In this document: positions 1 to 8,776 of the stretch, piece after piece | Numbering within the stretch: the stretch's first letter is position 1 | How the letters are laid out: the number at the start of each line of letters is the position of its first letter | NCBI RefSeq assembly: GCF_024172185.1 | Contig: NZ_JAMZEC010000001.1 | Coordinates: 7,037,001-7,101,000, forward strand | DNA from: Nonomuraea roseoviolacea subsp. carminata | Lineage (GTDB): Bacteria; Actinomycetota; Actinomycetes; Streptosporangiales; Streptosporangiaceae | Reading direction: 5' to 3' | Length of the DNA: 64,000 nucleotides | Program-made: the position numbers and the translations under genes | The notes under the pieces: generated by a model | What the model saw: only the letters and a program-made list of their open reading frames with translations | Databases searched by the model: none | What the model was told of the DNA's origin: nothing

Positions 1-1485
1 CCCGGCGGCGACGCCTTCTACTACGTCCGCTTCCGCCGCGGCGTCTACCTGCACCGCCTCGGCGACCCGGCCGACGTGGAGGTGTTCACGCGGGGCGCCG
101 TCGCGTACGGGCTGCAGACCAGCGGCGACGGCCGGTGGCTGACCATCACCGCGGGCACCCGGGCGGGCAACGGCGCCTGGCTGGCCGACCTGTCCGCCGG
201 CGACCCCGCCCGGCTCGACCCGCGCCCCGTCCACGAAGCGGGACGCGAGCGGGACGCCCGCACCGAGGCGGCCGTCGGCCCCGACGGCCGCCTCTACGTC
301 CTGACCGACCAGGACGCCCCGCGCCGCAGGCTCTGCGTCGCCGACCCGGCGGAACCGTCGGCGTGGAAGGAGCTGATCCCGGAGGACGGGGCGGCGGTGC
401 TGGGCGCGTTCACCGTCCTGGACGGCGACCGGCTGCTCGTCGCCCGCACCCGCCACGCCGTCGGCGAGATCGGCGTCCACGACGCGGCCACGGGGGAGCG
501 GCTGGCGGAGGTGCCCCTGCCGGGCAGCGGCACCGTCACCGCCCTGACCGCGCGTCCGGACGGCGGCCACGAGGCGTGGTTCGGCTACACCGACGCCGTG
601 ACCCCCGCCGAGGTGTGGCGCTACGACGCCCGCGACGGCGCCGCGACCCGCTGGGCGACCGCGCCCGGGCACGTGCCGTTCACGGAGGTGGAGAGCCGGC
701 ACGTCGAGTACACCTCCGCCGACGGCACGCGCGTGCGCATGGTGGTCTCCGCCCTGCCCGGCCGTGACGGGCCGCGGCCGGCGATCCTCACCGGGTACGG
801 CGGGTTCGGGGTGCCGCTCACGCCCGCGTACGCCGCCGACTCGCGCGCCTGGGTGGAGGCGGGCGGCGTCCTCGCCGTGGCGCAGCTGCGCGGGGGCGGC
901 GAGGAGGGGGAGTCCTGGCACCGCGACGGCATGCTGGGCCGCAAGCAGAACGTCTTCGCCGACTTCGAGGCCGCCGCCGAGAAGCTGGTCGCCGACGGCT
1001 GGACGGAGCCGGGCCGCCTGGCGGCCTGGGGCGAGTCGAACGGCGGCCTGCTCGTCGGCGCCGCCCTGACCCGCCGCCCCGACCTGTTCGCCGCCGTCAT
1101 CTGCTCGGCCGGGCTGCTCGACATGGTCCGCTACGAACGCTCCGGCCTCGGCGCCTCCTGGGCGACGGAGTACGGCACGGCCGCCGACCCGGAGCAGCTC
1201 GCCTGGCTGCTCGGCTACTCGCCCTACCACCACGTCCGCGAGGGGGTCGCGTACCCGGCGACGCTCTTCACGGTCTCGGGCGGCGACTCGCGGGTGGACC
1301 CGATGCACGCCCGCAAGATGTGCGCGGCCCTCCAGGCGGCGACGACGGGGGAGGGGCCGGTGCTGCTGCGCCACGACCCCGACGTCGGCCACGGCGCCCG
1401 CGCGGTCAGCCGCTCGGTCGCGCTCGCCGCCGACGTCCTCGCCTTCGCCGCCGCCCACACCGGCCTCACTCCGACGACCGACTGA
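1..1485 (+). CDS. Prolyl oligopeptidase family serine peptidase, 5' end outside the window
   Basis: The reading frame is open from base 1, so the N-terminus lies upstream and only about 494 residues are visible. The first part is the end of a beta-propeller-like region; the C-terminal alpha/beta-hydrolase half carries the S9 catalytic set: Ser in GESNGG (codon 1036-1038), Asp in GGDSRVDP and His in DVGHGA. The S9A family cleaves after proline in short peptides, normally in the cytoplasm. The gene ends 10 bp from the convergent response regulator, with no obvious terminator between them. Family assignment is firm; the peptide substrate is not known. Confidence 0.93.
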   Translation, partial: PGGDAFYYVRFRRGVYLHRLGDPADVEVFTRGAVAYGLQTSGDGRWLTITAGTRAGNGAWLADLSAGDPARLDPRPVHEAGRERDARTEAAVGPDGRLYVLTDQDAPRRRLCVADPAEPSAWKELIPEDGAAVLGAFTVLDGDRLLVARTRHAVGEIGVHDAATGERLAEVPLPGSGTVTALTARPDGGHEAWFGYTDAVTPAEVWRYDARDGAATRWATAPGHVPFTEVESRHVEYTSADGTRVRMVVSALPGRDGPRPAILTGYGGFGVPLTPAYAADSRAWVEAGGVLAVAQLRGGGEEGESWHRDGMLGRKQNVFADFEAAAEKLVADGWTEPGRLAAWGESNGGLLVGAALTRRPDLFAAVICSAGLLDMVRYERSGLGASWATEYGTAADPEQLAWLLGYSPYHHVREGVAYPATLFTVSGGDSRVDPMHARKMCAALQAATTGEGPVLLRHDPDVGHGARAVSRSVALAADVLAFAAAHTGLTPTTD

Positions 1486-1495
1486 GCCGGAAGGG

Positions 1496-2101
1496 TCAGA
1501 TCCAGCCGGACTCGCGGGCGATGCGGATCGCGTCGATGCGGCTGCGGGCGCCGAGCTTGGAGGTGGTGCGGTGCAGGTAGTTGCGGACCGTTCCCTCCGA
1601 CAGGAACAGCGAGGCCGCGATCTCCGCCACCGGGGCGCCCTCGGCCGCCGCACCGATCACGTCGAGCTCCCGGGGCGTCAGCGGGGGCTCCAGCGGTCTC
1701 ATCGCGGCGATGGCCAGCTCGGAGTCGATGACCCGCTCGCCGGCGGCCACCCGGCGGATGGCGTCGGCGAGCTGGTGCGGCGGCGCGTCCTTGGCCATGA
1801 AGCCGCGCACGTGCACGTCCAGCGCCCGCCGCAGCAGGCCGGGCGTGCCGACGCCGGTCAGGATGAGGACGCCGCAGTGCGGCAGCTCCTCGTGCAGCTC
1901 CCCGGCCGCCTCCAGGCCGTCCTTGCCGGGCAGGGAGACGTCGATGACGGCCACGTCGGCCCCGGAGGAGCGGGCGGCGGGGACGATCCTGTCCCCCCGG
2001 TCGACCTCGGCGACGATCTCGATGTCCTCCTCGTAGGCCAGCAGGGCCACGATCGCGCCGCGTACCAGATGCATGTCCTCAGCCAGCAACGTTCGGATCA
2101 A
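1496..2101 (-). CDS. LuxR/NarL-family response regulator, orphan
   Basis: A 201-residue protein with an N-terminal receiver domain (phospho-acceptor Asp54 in VIDVSLPGKDG, acidic pair E8-D9, Lys in FMAKD) and a C-terminal LuxR helix-turn-helix starting at LTPRELDV. This is the layout of DesR-like regulators that bind DNA after phosphorylation. No histidine kinase lies next to it: upstream on the same strand is a secreted protease behind a strong stem-loop. Its partner kinase is therefore elsewhere or absent. The ATG start leaves a complete receiver domain. Confidence 0.92.
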   Translation of the reverse strand: MIRTLLAEDMHLVRGAIVALLAYEEDIEIVAEVDRGDRIVPAARSSGADVAVIDVSLPGKDGLEAAGELHEELPHCGVLILTGVGTPGLLRRALDVHVRGFMAKDAPPHQLADAIRRVAAGERVIDSELAIAAMRPLEPPLTPRELDVIGAAAEGAPVAEIAASLFLSEGTVRNYLHRTTSKLGARSRIDAIRIARESGWI

Positions 2102-2149
2102 CGTTTGTCCTCGCGGTCGGCCAGCAAGACCTTTCCGGTTCTGAAGGCA

Positions 2150-2180
2150 GCCCTGACCCCCGCGCGCGGGGTGTCAGGGC
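2150..2180 (-). terminator. Stem-loop between the subtilisin gene and the response regulator
   Basis: GCCCTGAC (2150-2157) pairs with GTCAGGGC (2173-2180), and CCCC pairs with GGGG inside, giving a long GC-rich hairpin about 80 bp past the stop of the minus-strand protease gene. No U-tract follows, as is common in actinomycete terminators. It probably insulates the response regulator from protease transcription. Confidence 0.6.
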
Positions 2181-2262
2181 GCCGTCACCGCGAGTCTCTG
2201 CCCAGTTACGGCGGAAGCATGCTAGAGCACCGGAAATTTCGGCATTTCTTCGCGGACAGTGA

Positions 2263-4695
2263 TCATCGTCCGCTGAAGTAGGCGTACACGGTGACCGAGA
2301 GCGACACCTGCGACGTGCCCTCGTTCTTCAGCACGATCGTCCCGTCCGGCCGGAGCGCGGCCGTCGCGAACCCGGAGGTGTCCTTGCCCGCCGCGTACGC
2401 CACCGCCCGCACGGCCGTCGAACCGGTCTGGGGCACGACCGTGACGAGCCCGTTCGCGCCGCCCTTCGCGGCGACGGCGAGGCCCACCGCGCTGACGCCG
2501 GAGGACGGCACGTCCGCGACGCCGCCCGGCCGCAGCAGGTACGTGCCGCCCGCCGGGACGGCCACGTTCGAGGCGACGGCCGCGGGACGGATCGCCTTGA
2601 CCGTCGAGCCCCGCTGGGCGGAGGTGTAGTACCCGGTCACGTCGACGGTGACCTCCGCCGCGGCCGAGCCCAGGTTGTGAATGTTGATCTTCCCGCCGGT
2701 GCCGGGCCTGACGACGGTGAAGAACTGGGTGGGGACGTTGGCCGGGTAGTCGCTGTTGGCGTCCACCGGGTACGGGTCCCCGGTGGCGTAGACCCGCAGC
2801 GTGCCGGTCGAGGTGCTCTTCGAGGTCACCGACAGGGCGACCGCGTCCACGCCCGACGCCGGGACCCCGGTCATGGCGGACGTCGCCAGCTCGACGTTGC
2901 CCCACGCCGGGACGACGGTGCGGTCGGCGGCGCGGGCCGGGGCGATCGCGACGTGGGTGCCGCCGATGGCCGCGGCGGCGTGGTCGAGGGTGTAGCCGTG
3001 GACGTCGAGGTAGACGCGGACCGCCTGGGCGCTCCGGTTCTCGATCTTGACCTTCCCGTCCGCGCCGACCTTCGCGATCACCAGGGTGGAGGCGTGGCGG
3101 GCGGCGTCGTAGAAGAGCGTGGGCAGCTCGGGCTCGGCCTCGCCGGACGGGTAGAGGACCAGCGAGCCGGAGTTGAACCAGTCGCCCTTGGCGCTGAGAT
3201 TGAGCGCGGCGGCGGCGAGCCCCTGGGCGGGCAGCCCGGCGGCGCCCGAGACCTGCACGGTCATGGTGGAGTTCGCGCTGATCTGGACGTTGTCCAGGAT
3301 CCGGCCGCGGGCGGTGAAGTACTGGTCGGGGCCGGGCCGCGGGGTGGTGCCCAGGGCCGCGTCGTCGAGCTGGAGGCGCGGCTTGACGACCCCGGACGAC
3401 GTGATGCTCCTGCCGGTGCTGGTGATCATGGTCTGGAGCGCCGCGGCGGACGCGTCGGGGAACGCCTGGCTCAGCACGGCGATCGCCCCGGCGACGTGCG
3501 GCGCGGCCATGGACGTGCCGCTCATCGACTCCCACCCGCCGCCGGGCACGGACGAGACGATGTCCGAGCCGGGCGCGAACACGTCCAGCAGCGGCCCCCG
3601 GTTGCTGAAGCCGGACACCGCGTCCTGGTCGGTGGTGCTGCCCACGGTGAACGCCGAGGAGACGCACGCGGGGGCGCTGACCGCGTCCGCGTACCCGTTG
3701 TTGCCCGCGGCGACGACCGTGGTCACCCCCGCGGCCAGCAGGTCGTCGATGGCGGGCTTGCGCGGGTCGTCGTCGCAGGCCGCGGTGTACCGGCCACCGC
3801 CCAGACTGAGGTTGGCCGCGACGATCGGGACGCCGTCGTCGCTCATCTCCCGCGCCTTCTCCAGGCCGGCGAGCTGGGCGCTGGTGAAGCTCAGGACGCA
3901 GGGAGCCGCGCCCGCGCCGCAGTAGTCCTCCGAGTCGAACCGGCTGAAGACCTGGATGGCGACGATCCCGGCCTCCGGGGCGACGCCGCCGTCGGCGGGG
4001 GCGCCGCTCACGCCCACCCCGTCGCCGGCGACGATCCCGGCCACGTGGGTGCCGTGGGAGCAGTCCAGGGCGGGGTCCGCGCACGGGCCGAGCTCGGAGT
4101 CCGCCGAGCCTGCGCCCTCCTGCGTGGCGGCGCCGCCCGGGCAGAGGCTGGTGGCCGAGTAGTCTGCGTCGACGGGGGAGAAGCACGCCTCGGCGGTGAC
4201 GCGCCCGCCCAGGAACGGGTGGTGGGTGGCGACGCCGGTGTCGAGGACGGCGACGGCGTACCCCTCGCCGGTGAGCCCGGCCGCGCGGGTGCGGTCGGCG
4301 CCGATGAGCGGGATGCTCTGGGCGAGCACCGGCGGCACGGGCGTGTCCTCGGACACGCTGACCACGCCGGGCTGCGCCTTCAGCCGGTCCAGCGCGGCCT
4401 GGTCGGCGCGGAGGGTGACGACCGGCGAGCGGGACAACGTCTGGAGCACCTGCCCGGAGCCCACGGTCCCGGCGGCGGCGGCCAGGTCGGCGCGTGAGCG
4501 CGTCACCACGTTGACCCTGAGCCGGGCGCCGGCGGACAGCTTCCGCGCCAGCTCCGGCTCGACCCGGGGGCCGGCCTGGACGGCGGCGGGCTCGACGCGC
4601 GGGGCGGTGGCCGCGCTCGCGGGGATGGGCAGGGCCGCCGGGAGGGCCAGGAGCGCGGCCATGGCGAGGGCGCGGCGAAGCGGGCGTGGAATCAT
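2263..4695 (-). CDS. Secreted S8 (subtilisin-like) serine protease
   Basis: An 810-residue exported protease. Residues 1-29 form a Sec signal peptide (arginines, leucine-rich core, ASAA end). A propeptide-like segment follows, then the S8 domain with triad Asp152 (AVLDTG), His214 (SHGTHVAG) and Ser395 (GTSMAAPHV). After about residue 440 come roughly 370 residues built of repeated beta-sandwich-like units, each ending in motifs such as VYLDVHGY and VDVTGYY. This tail resembles accessory modules of other actinomycete secreted hydrolases, and its ligand is unknown. A PA-type inserted segment lies between His and Ser. Likely role: extracellular protein degradation. Nothing around it indicates a specific substrate. 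Confidence 0.93.
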   Translation of the reverse strand: MIPRPLRRALAMAALLALPAALPIPASAATAPRVEPAAVQAGPRVEPELARKLSAGARLRVNVVTRSRADLAAAAGTVGSGQVLQTLSRSPVVTLRADQAALDRLKAQPGVVSVSEDTPVPPVLAQSIPLIGADRTRAAGLTGEGYAVAVLDTGVATHHPFLGGRVTAEACFSPVDADYSATSLCPGGAATQEGAGSADSELGPCADPALDCSHGTHVAGIVAGDGVGVSGAPADGGVAPEAGIVAIQVFSRFDSEDYCGAGAAPCVLSFTSAQLAGLEKAREMSDDGVPIVAANLSLGGGRYTAACDDDPRKPAIDDLLAAGVTTVVAAGNNGYADAVSAPACVSSAFTVGSTTDQDAVSGFSNRGPLLDVFAPGSDIVSSVPGGGWESMSGTSMAAPHVAGAIAVLSQAFPDASAAALQTMITSTGRSITSSGVVKPRLQLDDAALGTTPRPGPDQYFTARGRILDNVQISANSTMTVQVSGAAGLPAQGLAAAALNLSAKGDWFNSGSLVLYPSGEAEPELPTLFYDAARHASTLVIAKVGADGKVKIENRSAQAVRVYLDVHGYTLDHAAAAIGGTHVAIAPARAADRTVVPAWGNVELATSAMTGVPASGVDAVALSVTSKSTSTGTLRVYATGDPYPVDANSDYPANVPTQFFTVVRPGTGGKINIHNLGSAAAEVTVDVTGYYTSAQRGSTVKAIRPAAVASNVAVPAGGTYLLRPGGVADVPSSGVSAVGLAVAAKGGANGLVTVVPQTGSTAVRAVAYAAGKDTSGFATAALRPDGTIVLKNEGTSQVSLSVTVYAYFSGR

Positions 4696-4747
4696 GACGA
4701 TCTCCGCTCGGAGTCGTTGCGTCGGTCGTGAAGCGGCGCCTCTTCCA

Positions 4748-4812
4748 AGGTCGCGGCTGTAGAGGTCGCGGCTTCAGGGGTCCTGTCTCAGAGGTCCTGT
4801 CTTCAGAGGGCG
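4748..4812. repeat. Degenerate 15-bp tandem repeat over a stop codon
   Basis: Four to five units of about 15 bp run in tandem: AGGTCGCGGCTGTAG, AGGTCGCGGCTTCAG, GGGTCCTGTCTCAG, AGGTCCTGTCTTCAG, then a partial unit. The TGA of the minus-strand membrane-protein gene (4803-4805) lies inside one unit. The array fills most of the gap to the protease start at 4695. Confidence 0.75.
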
Positions 4813-5204
4813 CGGCGGGGGCCGCGCAGGAGCAGCCACAACGTCCACGCCTGGAGCAGGCCGCAGCCCGCCTCCGCCGCCGTCAGGGCGTCGCCGTCCA
4901 GCACGCCGTCCAGCGGACCGGCCCACACCAGGGCGTTGGGGACGAGCGAGGCCGGGAGCGTGACGACCGTGAGGGCGAGCCCGGGCCCGATCGGCGCGCC
5001 CCGGGTCAGGGAGACGTACTCGGTGGCGGCTGCGGTCGTCGCGACCACCACGAGGTACGAGCCGGCCACCCAGGCGGCCCGCCGTCCGTGCTCGCGGGCG
5101 CGGATCCGGTCGCCGATCCAGGTCATCGTCTCCTGCCATGAGCTGGGGGCCGAGGGGGAGCGGATGGCGAGGAGGGGGCGCTCGACCTCGCCATCCGGGT
5201 CCAT
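4803..5204 (-). CDS. Small membrane protein downstream of the YD-repeat/PLA2 gene
   Basis: A 133-residue protein with three hydrophobic segments: AAWVAGSYLVVVATTAAATEY, the LTVVTLPASLVPNALVWAG region and LLQAWTLWLLLRG at the end. An internal ATG at 5126 (107 residues) has a better AGGAG sequence just upstream, so the true start may be there; the extra 26 codons nonetheless show normal high-GC third positions. It resembles the short SCO4225-type actinobacterial membrane proteins, but this is not certain. It follows the phospholipase-domain gene by 15 bp and is probably co-transcribed with it, which makes it a candidate immunity or partner protein. That role is inferred from position only. Confidence 0.7.
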   Translation of the reverse strand: MDPDGEVERPLLAIRSPSAPSSWQETMTWIGDRIRAREHGRRAAWVAGSYLVVVATTAAATEYVSLTRGAPIGPGLALTVVTLPASLVPNALVWAGPLDGVLDGDALTAAEAGCGLLQAWTLWLLLRGPRRAL

Positions 5205-5219
5205 CGGTGACCTGCCGGG

Positions 5220-6878
5220 TTACGTCTTGTTGGCGCCGTTCTTCGGGTTGCCCTTGCGGACGCCCTGCCGGTAGATCCAGGCCCACCGCTTGCAGATGGT
5301 GGACTTCTTCTGCTTGAACCACGTCCCCTTGTACGCGGGACACGTCCAGTCCCGCAGGGTGATGTAGAACAGGTTGTCCACATCCGACTTGCGGTTGCGG
5401 TCGAGGTAGTACCGGTAGCCCTTGTACGTGTTGCCGATCAGGCCGTAGCCGTAGTCGTGCATGTCGCAGGCAGAGCGGAAGTCGAACTTGAAGCGGCTCG
5501 GCCGGTCCGGCGAGCTGGTGCAGTGGTCGTAGTTGATGCCGACCACCCAGTAGCCGGTGGGGAGCTGCTTCCAGTACGGGTAGTGCCAGCCGTAGTGCGC
5601 CGCCCAGGCTGCGCAGCCGCTGCGGCTGTACCACAGCCAGTGCACGGCGGCGTAGCAGTACGACGGGTAGGCCAGCGGCCCGGTGACGTCACCGCCGGGG
5701 AAGTCGCCCGGAGGCGGCCCCGTGGCGCCGGCGTCGGGGATGGCGGGCCCGCTCAGCGCCGGCGGCGTCCCCGACGAGGTGTCGGGCCGCCGGGTGGTGG
5801 AGGTGGCGGTCGCCGCGGGGGCCGCGGAGTCGCCGGTGAACGTGAGCTGCCAGTCGCCGTGGAGGCGGGAGTTGACGGTCGTCAGCCGCCCGGTGCCGTC
5901 GTAGGCGTAGCTCGCCCGCTGCGAGGCGTCCAGGCGCGGGTCGCCCATGCCGCGCAGCAGGCCGCCGGAGTCGTAGGCATAGCTGGCGACCGTCTCGGGC
6001 GCGCCGGAGCCGGCGGCCAGCGTGATCTGCTTCAGCCGCCCCGCGTAGTCGCCGGTGGCGGTGCCGGTGGCGGTGGTCGTGGTGGCGTACTGGAAGGTGA
6101 GCACGGTCTGCGGCTGCTCGCCGGCCGCGGGCTCGGTGACGGTGGCCACCCGGCCCTGCGCGTCGTAGGCGACCGACGACGTGCCGTCGGCCCTGCTCCC
6201 GAGCGCGGTGACCCGCCACGGGTCGTCCTGGGCGGTGCCCGCCTTCTCCCAGGTGTAGGTCTGGGTCAGGTCGGCGGGGTCGACCGGTTCACCGCTCCCG
6301 TTCGTGAACCCGTCGTCGCCCTCCTCCACCGCGTCCGGATCCATGGGGATCGTCTCGCTGATCGTGGTGCGCAGGGCTCCTGCCGCCGCGTCCCAGCGCG
6401 ACGTCTCGGTGATCTTGGAGCCGTCCTCGGCCTCGTACTTGCGGACTCCGCCGCCCCCGGGGAAGTCCGCGCTGCTCTTGAGCGCGAAGCTCGTCGAGCC
6501 CCCGCCGTCGAGCTCCGTGACGACGATGGAGCCGCTCTGGACCTGGAGTTTCCTGCTGGTGGACCCGCCGAGGAACTCGGCCTGCCAGCCCGGCCCGAAG
6601 ACGGCCAGGTCTGTCCGGGACGCCGGCACCGCCTTGAGCTGGGCGAGCGCGCCGTCCACGGCGGCCACGCTGTGCCGGCGGCCCACCTCGCCCTCGGGCA
6701 CGTCGCTCTCGGTGATCTCGAACGTGGTGATGTCGGAGAAGTACTGGCCGGGGCCGATCGACTGGACGTCGGCCGGTGGGTCCGTCTCGGTGACGGAGGC
6801 GTTCGCCTGCGCGGGGAACGCGGTCAGCAGCGGGATGGTCAGCCCCATGACCGCCGTGACGACACCTAATCGCTTCAC
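5220..6878 (-). CDS. Secreted YD-repeat protein with C-terminal prokaryotic phospholipase A2 domain
   Basis: A 552-residue exported protein with a GTG start behind a GAGGAGGG sequence. Residues 1-26 are a signal peptide. About residues 30-200 look like the N-terminal part of RHS/YD proteins, and residues 220-345 hold several YD-type repeats (AYDAQGRVATVTE, YAYDSGGLLRG, YAYDGTGRLTTV). A Pro/Gly/Thr-rich linker leads to a Cys-rich domain from about residue 400. That domain contains ACDMHDYGYG, with Cys471, the catalytic His474-Asp475 pair and an upstream DHC segment, as in the Streptomyces violaceoruber-type prokaryotic phospholipase A2 family. The predicted activity is release of fatty acid from phospholipid sn-2. 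The layout resembles a short polymorphic toxin or a self-displayed phospholipase. A small membrane protein follows by 15 bp. Confidence 0.85.
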   Translation of the reverse strand: MKRLGVVTAVMGLTIPLLTAFPAQANASVTETDPPADVQSIGPGQYFSDITTFEITESDVPEGEVGRRHSVAAVDGALAQLKAVPASRTDLAVFGPGWQAEFLGGSTSRKLQVQSGSIVVTELDGGGSTSFALKSSADFPGGGGVRKYEAEDGSKITETSRWDAAAGALRTTISETIPMDPDAVEEGDDGFTNGSGEPVDPADLTQTYTWEKAGTAQDDPWRVTALGSRADGTSSVAYDAQGRVATVTEPAAGEQPQTVLTFQYATTTTATGTATGDYAGRLKQITLAAGSGAPETVASYAYDSGGLLRGMGDPRLDASQRASYAYDGTGRLTTVNSRLHGDWQLTFTGDSAAPAATATSTTRRPDTSSGTPPALSGPAIPDAGATGPPPGDFPGGDVTGPLAYPSYCYAAVHWLWYSRSGCAAWAAHYGWHYPYWKQLPTGYWVVGINYDHCTSSPDRPSRFKFDFRSACDMHDYGYGLIGNTYKGYRYYLDRNRKSDVDNLFYITLRDWTCPAYKGTWFKQKKSTICKRWAWIYRQGVRKGNPKNGANKT

Positions 6879-6929
6879 GCAGCCCTCCTCAGGAGGCCCG
6901 GAGATGGGATGGATCTTGCGGGCCGAACG

Positions 6930-8657
6930 CTATTCGAGGGCTGTTGCCACGGGGTTGCCACCGAGGTCGGCGGCGGTGACCGGCTTGCCATCGAGGTCGG
7001 CGGCCTCGCGGCTGCCCGCCTGGAGGAAGATCTCCGCCGCCTCCCGGAGGGCCGCGGACGCCGTGCCGCCGGTCTCCAGGCGGGCGAGGACGGTCAGCGT
7101 CCGCGCCCGCCACAGCGGCAGCTCCAGCTCGTCCCACACGGCCAGGGCATCGGTGAGCGCGCGCCCGGCTCCCGAAGGGTCGTCCTGGGCGATGCGCAGC
7201 TCGCCGATCGTGCGCAGGATCAGACCCCGGCCGAACCGGTCGCCCAGCCGCGAGCACACCCGCAGGCCGGTGCGCAGCCCCGGCTCGGCCAGCGCCAGGT
7301 CGCCCCGGCGGATGTGGATCTTGGCGAGGGCCTGGTCGGCGTAGCCGGCGCCGTGGGCGTCCCCCAGACCGGCGAACAGCCGCCGGGCGGCCCGGGAGCG
7401 GTCCGCCGCCGCCGCGTACTCGCCGCGGCCCCGGTGCACCAGCCCGATGCTGCGCTGGAGCAGCGCCTCGCCGCGCCGGTCGTCGATCCGCTGGAACGTG
7501 GCCAGGGCCTCGTCCAGCAGCGACAGCGCCGCGTCGTCGTCGCCCCGTTCGCGGCACAGGAAGCCCAGCATGTACGCGGCGTGCGCCCGCCCGGCCAGGT
7601 CGCCGAGCCGGGCGAACAGCGCGGCGGCCTCCTGGAGGGCGGTCTCGGCCGGCTCGAACCGGCCCGCCTCGGCGCGCACGGTGCCGAGACCGGACAGGGC
7701 CGCGGCCCGGTGCCGCCGGTCGCCGATCCGCTCGAAACAGCGCAGCGCCTCGGCGTAGGCGGCGGCGGACTCGGCGAAGCGGTCCTGGGCGAAGCGCATG
7801 CGGCCGAGCCCGAGCAGCACCATCCCCTCGCCTTCGAGGTCGCCGGAGCGGCCGGTCAGCGGCGCCCGCCGCGCGGGCCCGCCGGGCCCGGGCTCGTCCA
7901 GCGCGGGATCGGCGCACAGGATGTCCTGGCGCAGCCGCGCCACCTCGGGGCCGGGGTCGAGGCCGAGGTCGTCGGCCAGCCGCTCGCGCAGCCGTTCGTA
8001 CGCGTCGAGCGCCTCGGCGACGCGCCCCGACCGGTACAGCGCGAGCATCAGCAGGGCGACCAGCCGCTCCCGTACGGGGTCGGCCGCCACCTCCCCGGCC
8101 AGCGTGCTCAGCACCTGCCGGTGCCGGCCGAGCCGCAGCGACGCCTCGATGTGCTCCTCCAGGACGACCCGCCGCGCCTCCTCCAGCCCCACGCAGAGCG
8201 TGTCGCGGGCCGCGCCGGTGGCGGCCTCGTCCAGCGCCGGGCCGCGCCACAGGTCGAGTGCCTGCCGCAGCAGGGCGGCCTTCTCCTCGTCGTCGCCGCT
8301 GGCGCGGGCCCGCTCGGCCAGCGCGCCGAACCGGTGCGCGTCGACCGCCAGGGGATCGACGCGCAGGCCGTACCCGGAGCCGGTGGCGAGCACGGCCGCC
8401 TCGCCTCCCGCGCCTGCCCGCCCGAGCAGGCCGCGCAGCCGCGAGACCAGGACCTGGACCTGGCGGCGGCCGCCCTCCGGCGGACGGTCGGGCCAGAGGA
8501 GTTCGAGCAGCCGGTGGACCGGCACGATCCGGTTGGGCGACAGGGCCAGCACGCCGAGCAGCAGCCGCTGCTGCCGCCTGGGCAGCGGGACCGGCGTTCC
8601 CGCCCATCGCAACTCCACCGGTCCGAGCAGGCGTATTCCGTGATCCTCAGCGTCCAC
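6930..8657 (-). CDS. SARP/AfsR-type transcriptional regulator with TPR region, no NB-ARC domain
   Basis: A 575-residue protein with a GTG start and GGGAGG upstream. Residues about 8-95 form the OmpR-like winged helix (RLLGPVELRWAG start, GGRRQVQVLVSRLRGLL recognition region). Residues about 100-245 are the bacterial transcriptional activation domain (DAHRFGALAERAR start). From about 280 to the end run TPR-like helical repeats (LGLGRMRFAQDRFAESAAAY and similar). The Walker ATPase module of AfsR is missing: BTAD passes almost directly into TPRs. SARPs usually activate pathway genes, often for secondary metabolism. The gene lies 51 bp upstream of, and on the same strand as, the YD-repeat/PLA2 gene, which it could regulate. 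Confidence 0.9.
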   Translation of the reverse strand: MDAEDHGIRLLGPVELRWAGTPVPLPRRQQRLLLGVLALSPNRIVPVHRLLELLWPDRPPEGGRRQVQVLVSRLRGLLGRAGAGGEAAVLATGSGYGLRVDPLAVDAHRFGALAERARASGDDEEKAALLRQALDLWRGPALDEAATGAARDTLCVGLEEARRVVLEEHIEASLRLGRHRQVLSTLAGEVAADPVRERLVALLMLALYRSGRVAEALDAYERLRERLADDLGLDPGPEVARLRQDILCADPALDEPGPGGPARRAPLTGRSGDLEGEGMVLLGLGRMRFAQDRFAESAAAYAEALRCFERIGDRRHRAAALSGLGTVRAEAGRFEPAETALQEAAALFARLGDLAGRAHAAYMLGFLCRERGDDDAALSLLDEALATFQRIDDRRGEALLQRSIGLVHRGRGEYAAAADRSRAARRLFAGLGDAHGAGYADQALAKIHIRRGDLALAEPGLRTGLRVCSRLGDRFGRGLILRTIGELRIAQDDPSGAGRALTDALAVWDELELPLWRARTLTVLARLETGGTASAALREAAEIFLQAGSREAADLDGKPVTAADLGGNPVATALE

Positions 8658-8776
8658 GCTGACGGACCTCCCGGTCAGGCGTCGGTTCGCGCTCCGGGAC
8701 GACTGTAATTGATCACACCGGAAAGTAAACCCTTGCGTAAAGTCGGATGTCGACCGCTTCGCGTCCGTGATGAGGG
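8658..8776. promoter_or_regulatory. Divergent promoter region between the SARP and decarboxylase-family genes
   Basis: This 119-bp gap is clearly less GC-rich than its surroundings (AATTGATCACACC, GAAAGTAAACCCTTGCG, GTAAAGTCGG). It must hold promoters for both divergent genes. No convincing inverted repeat was seen. Confidence 0.45.
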
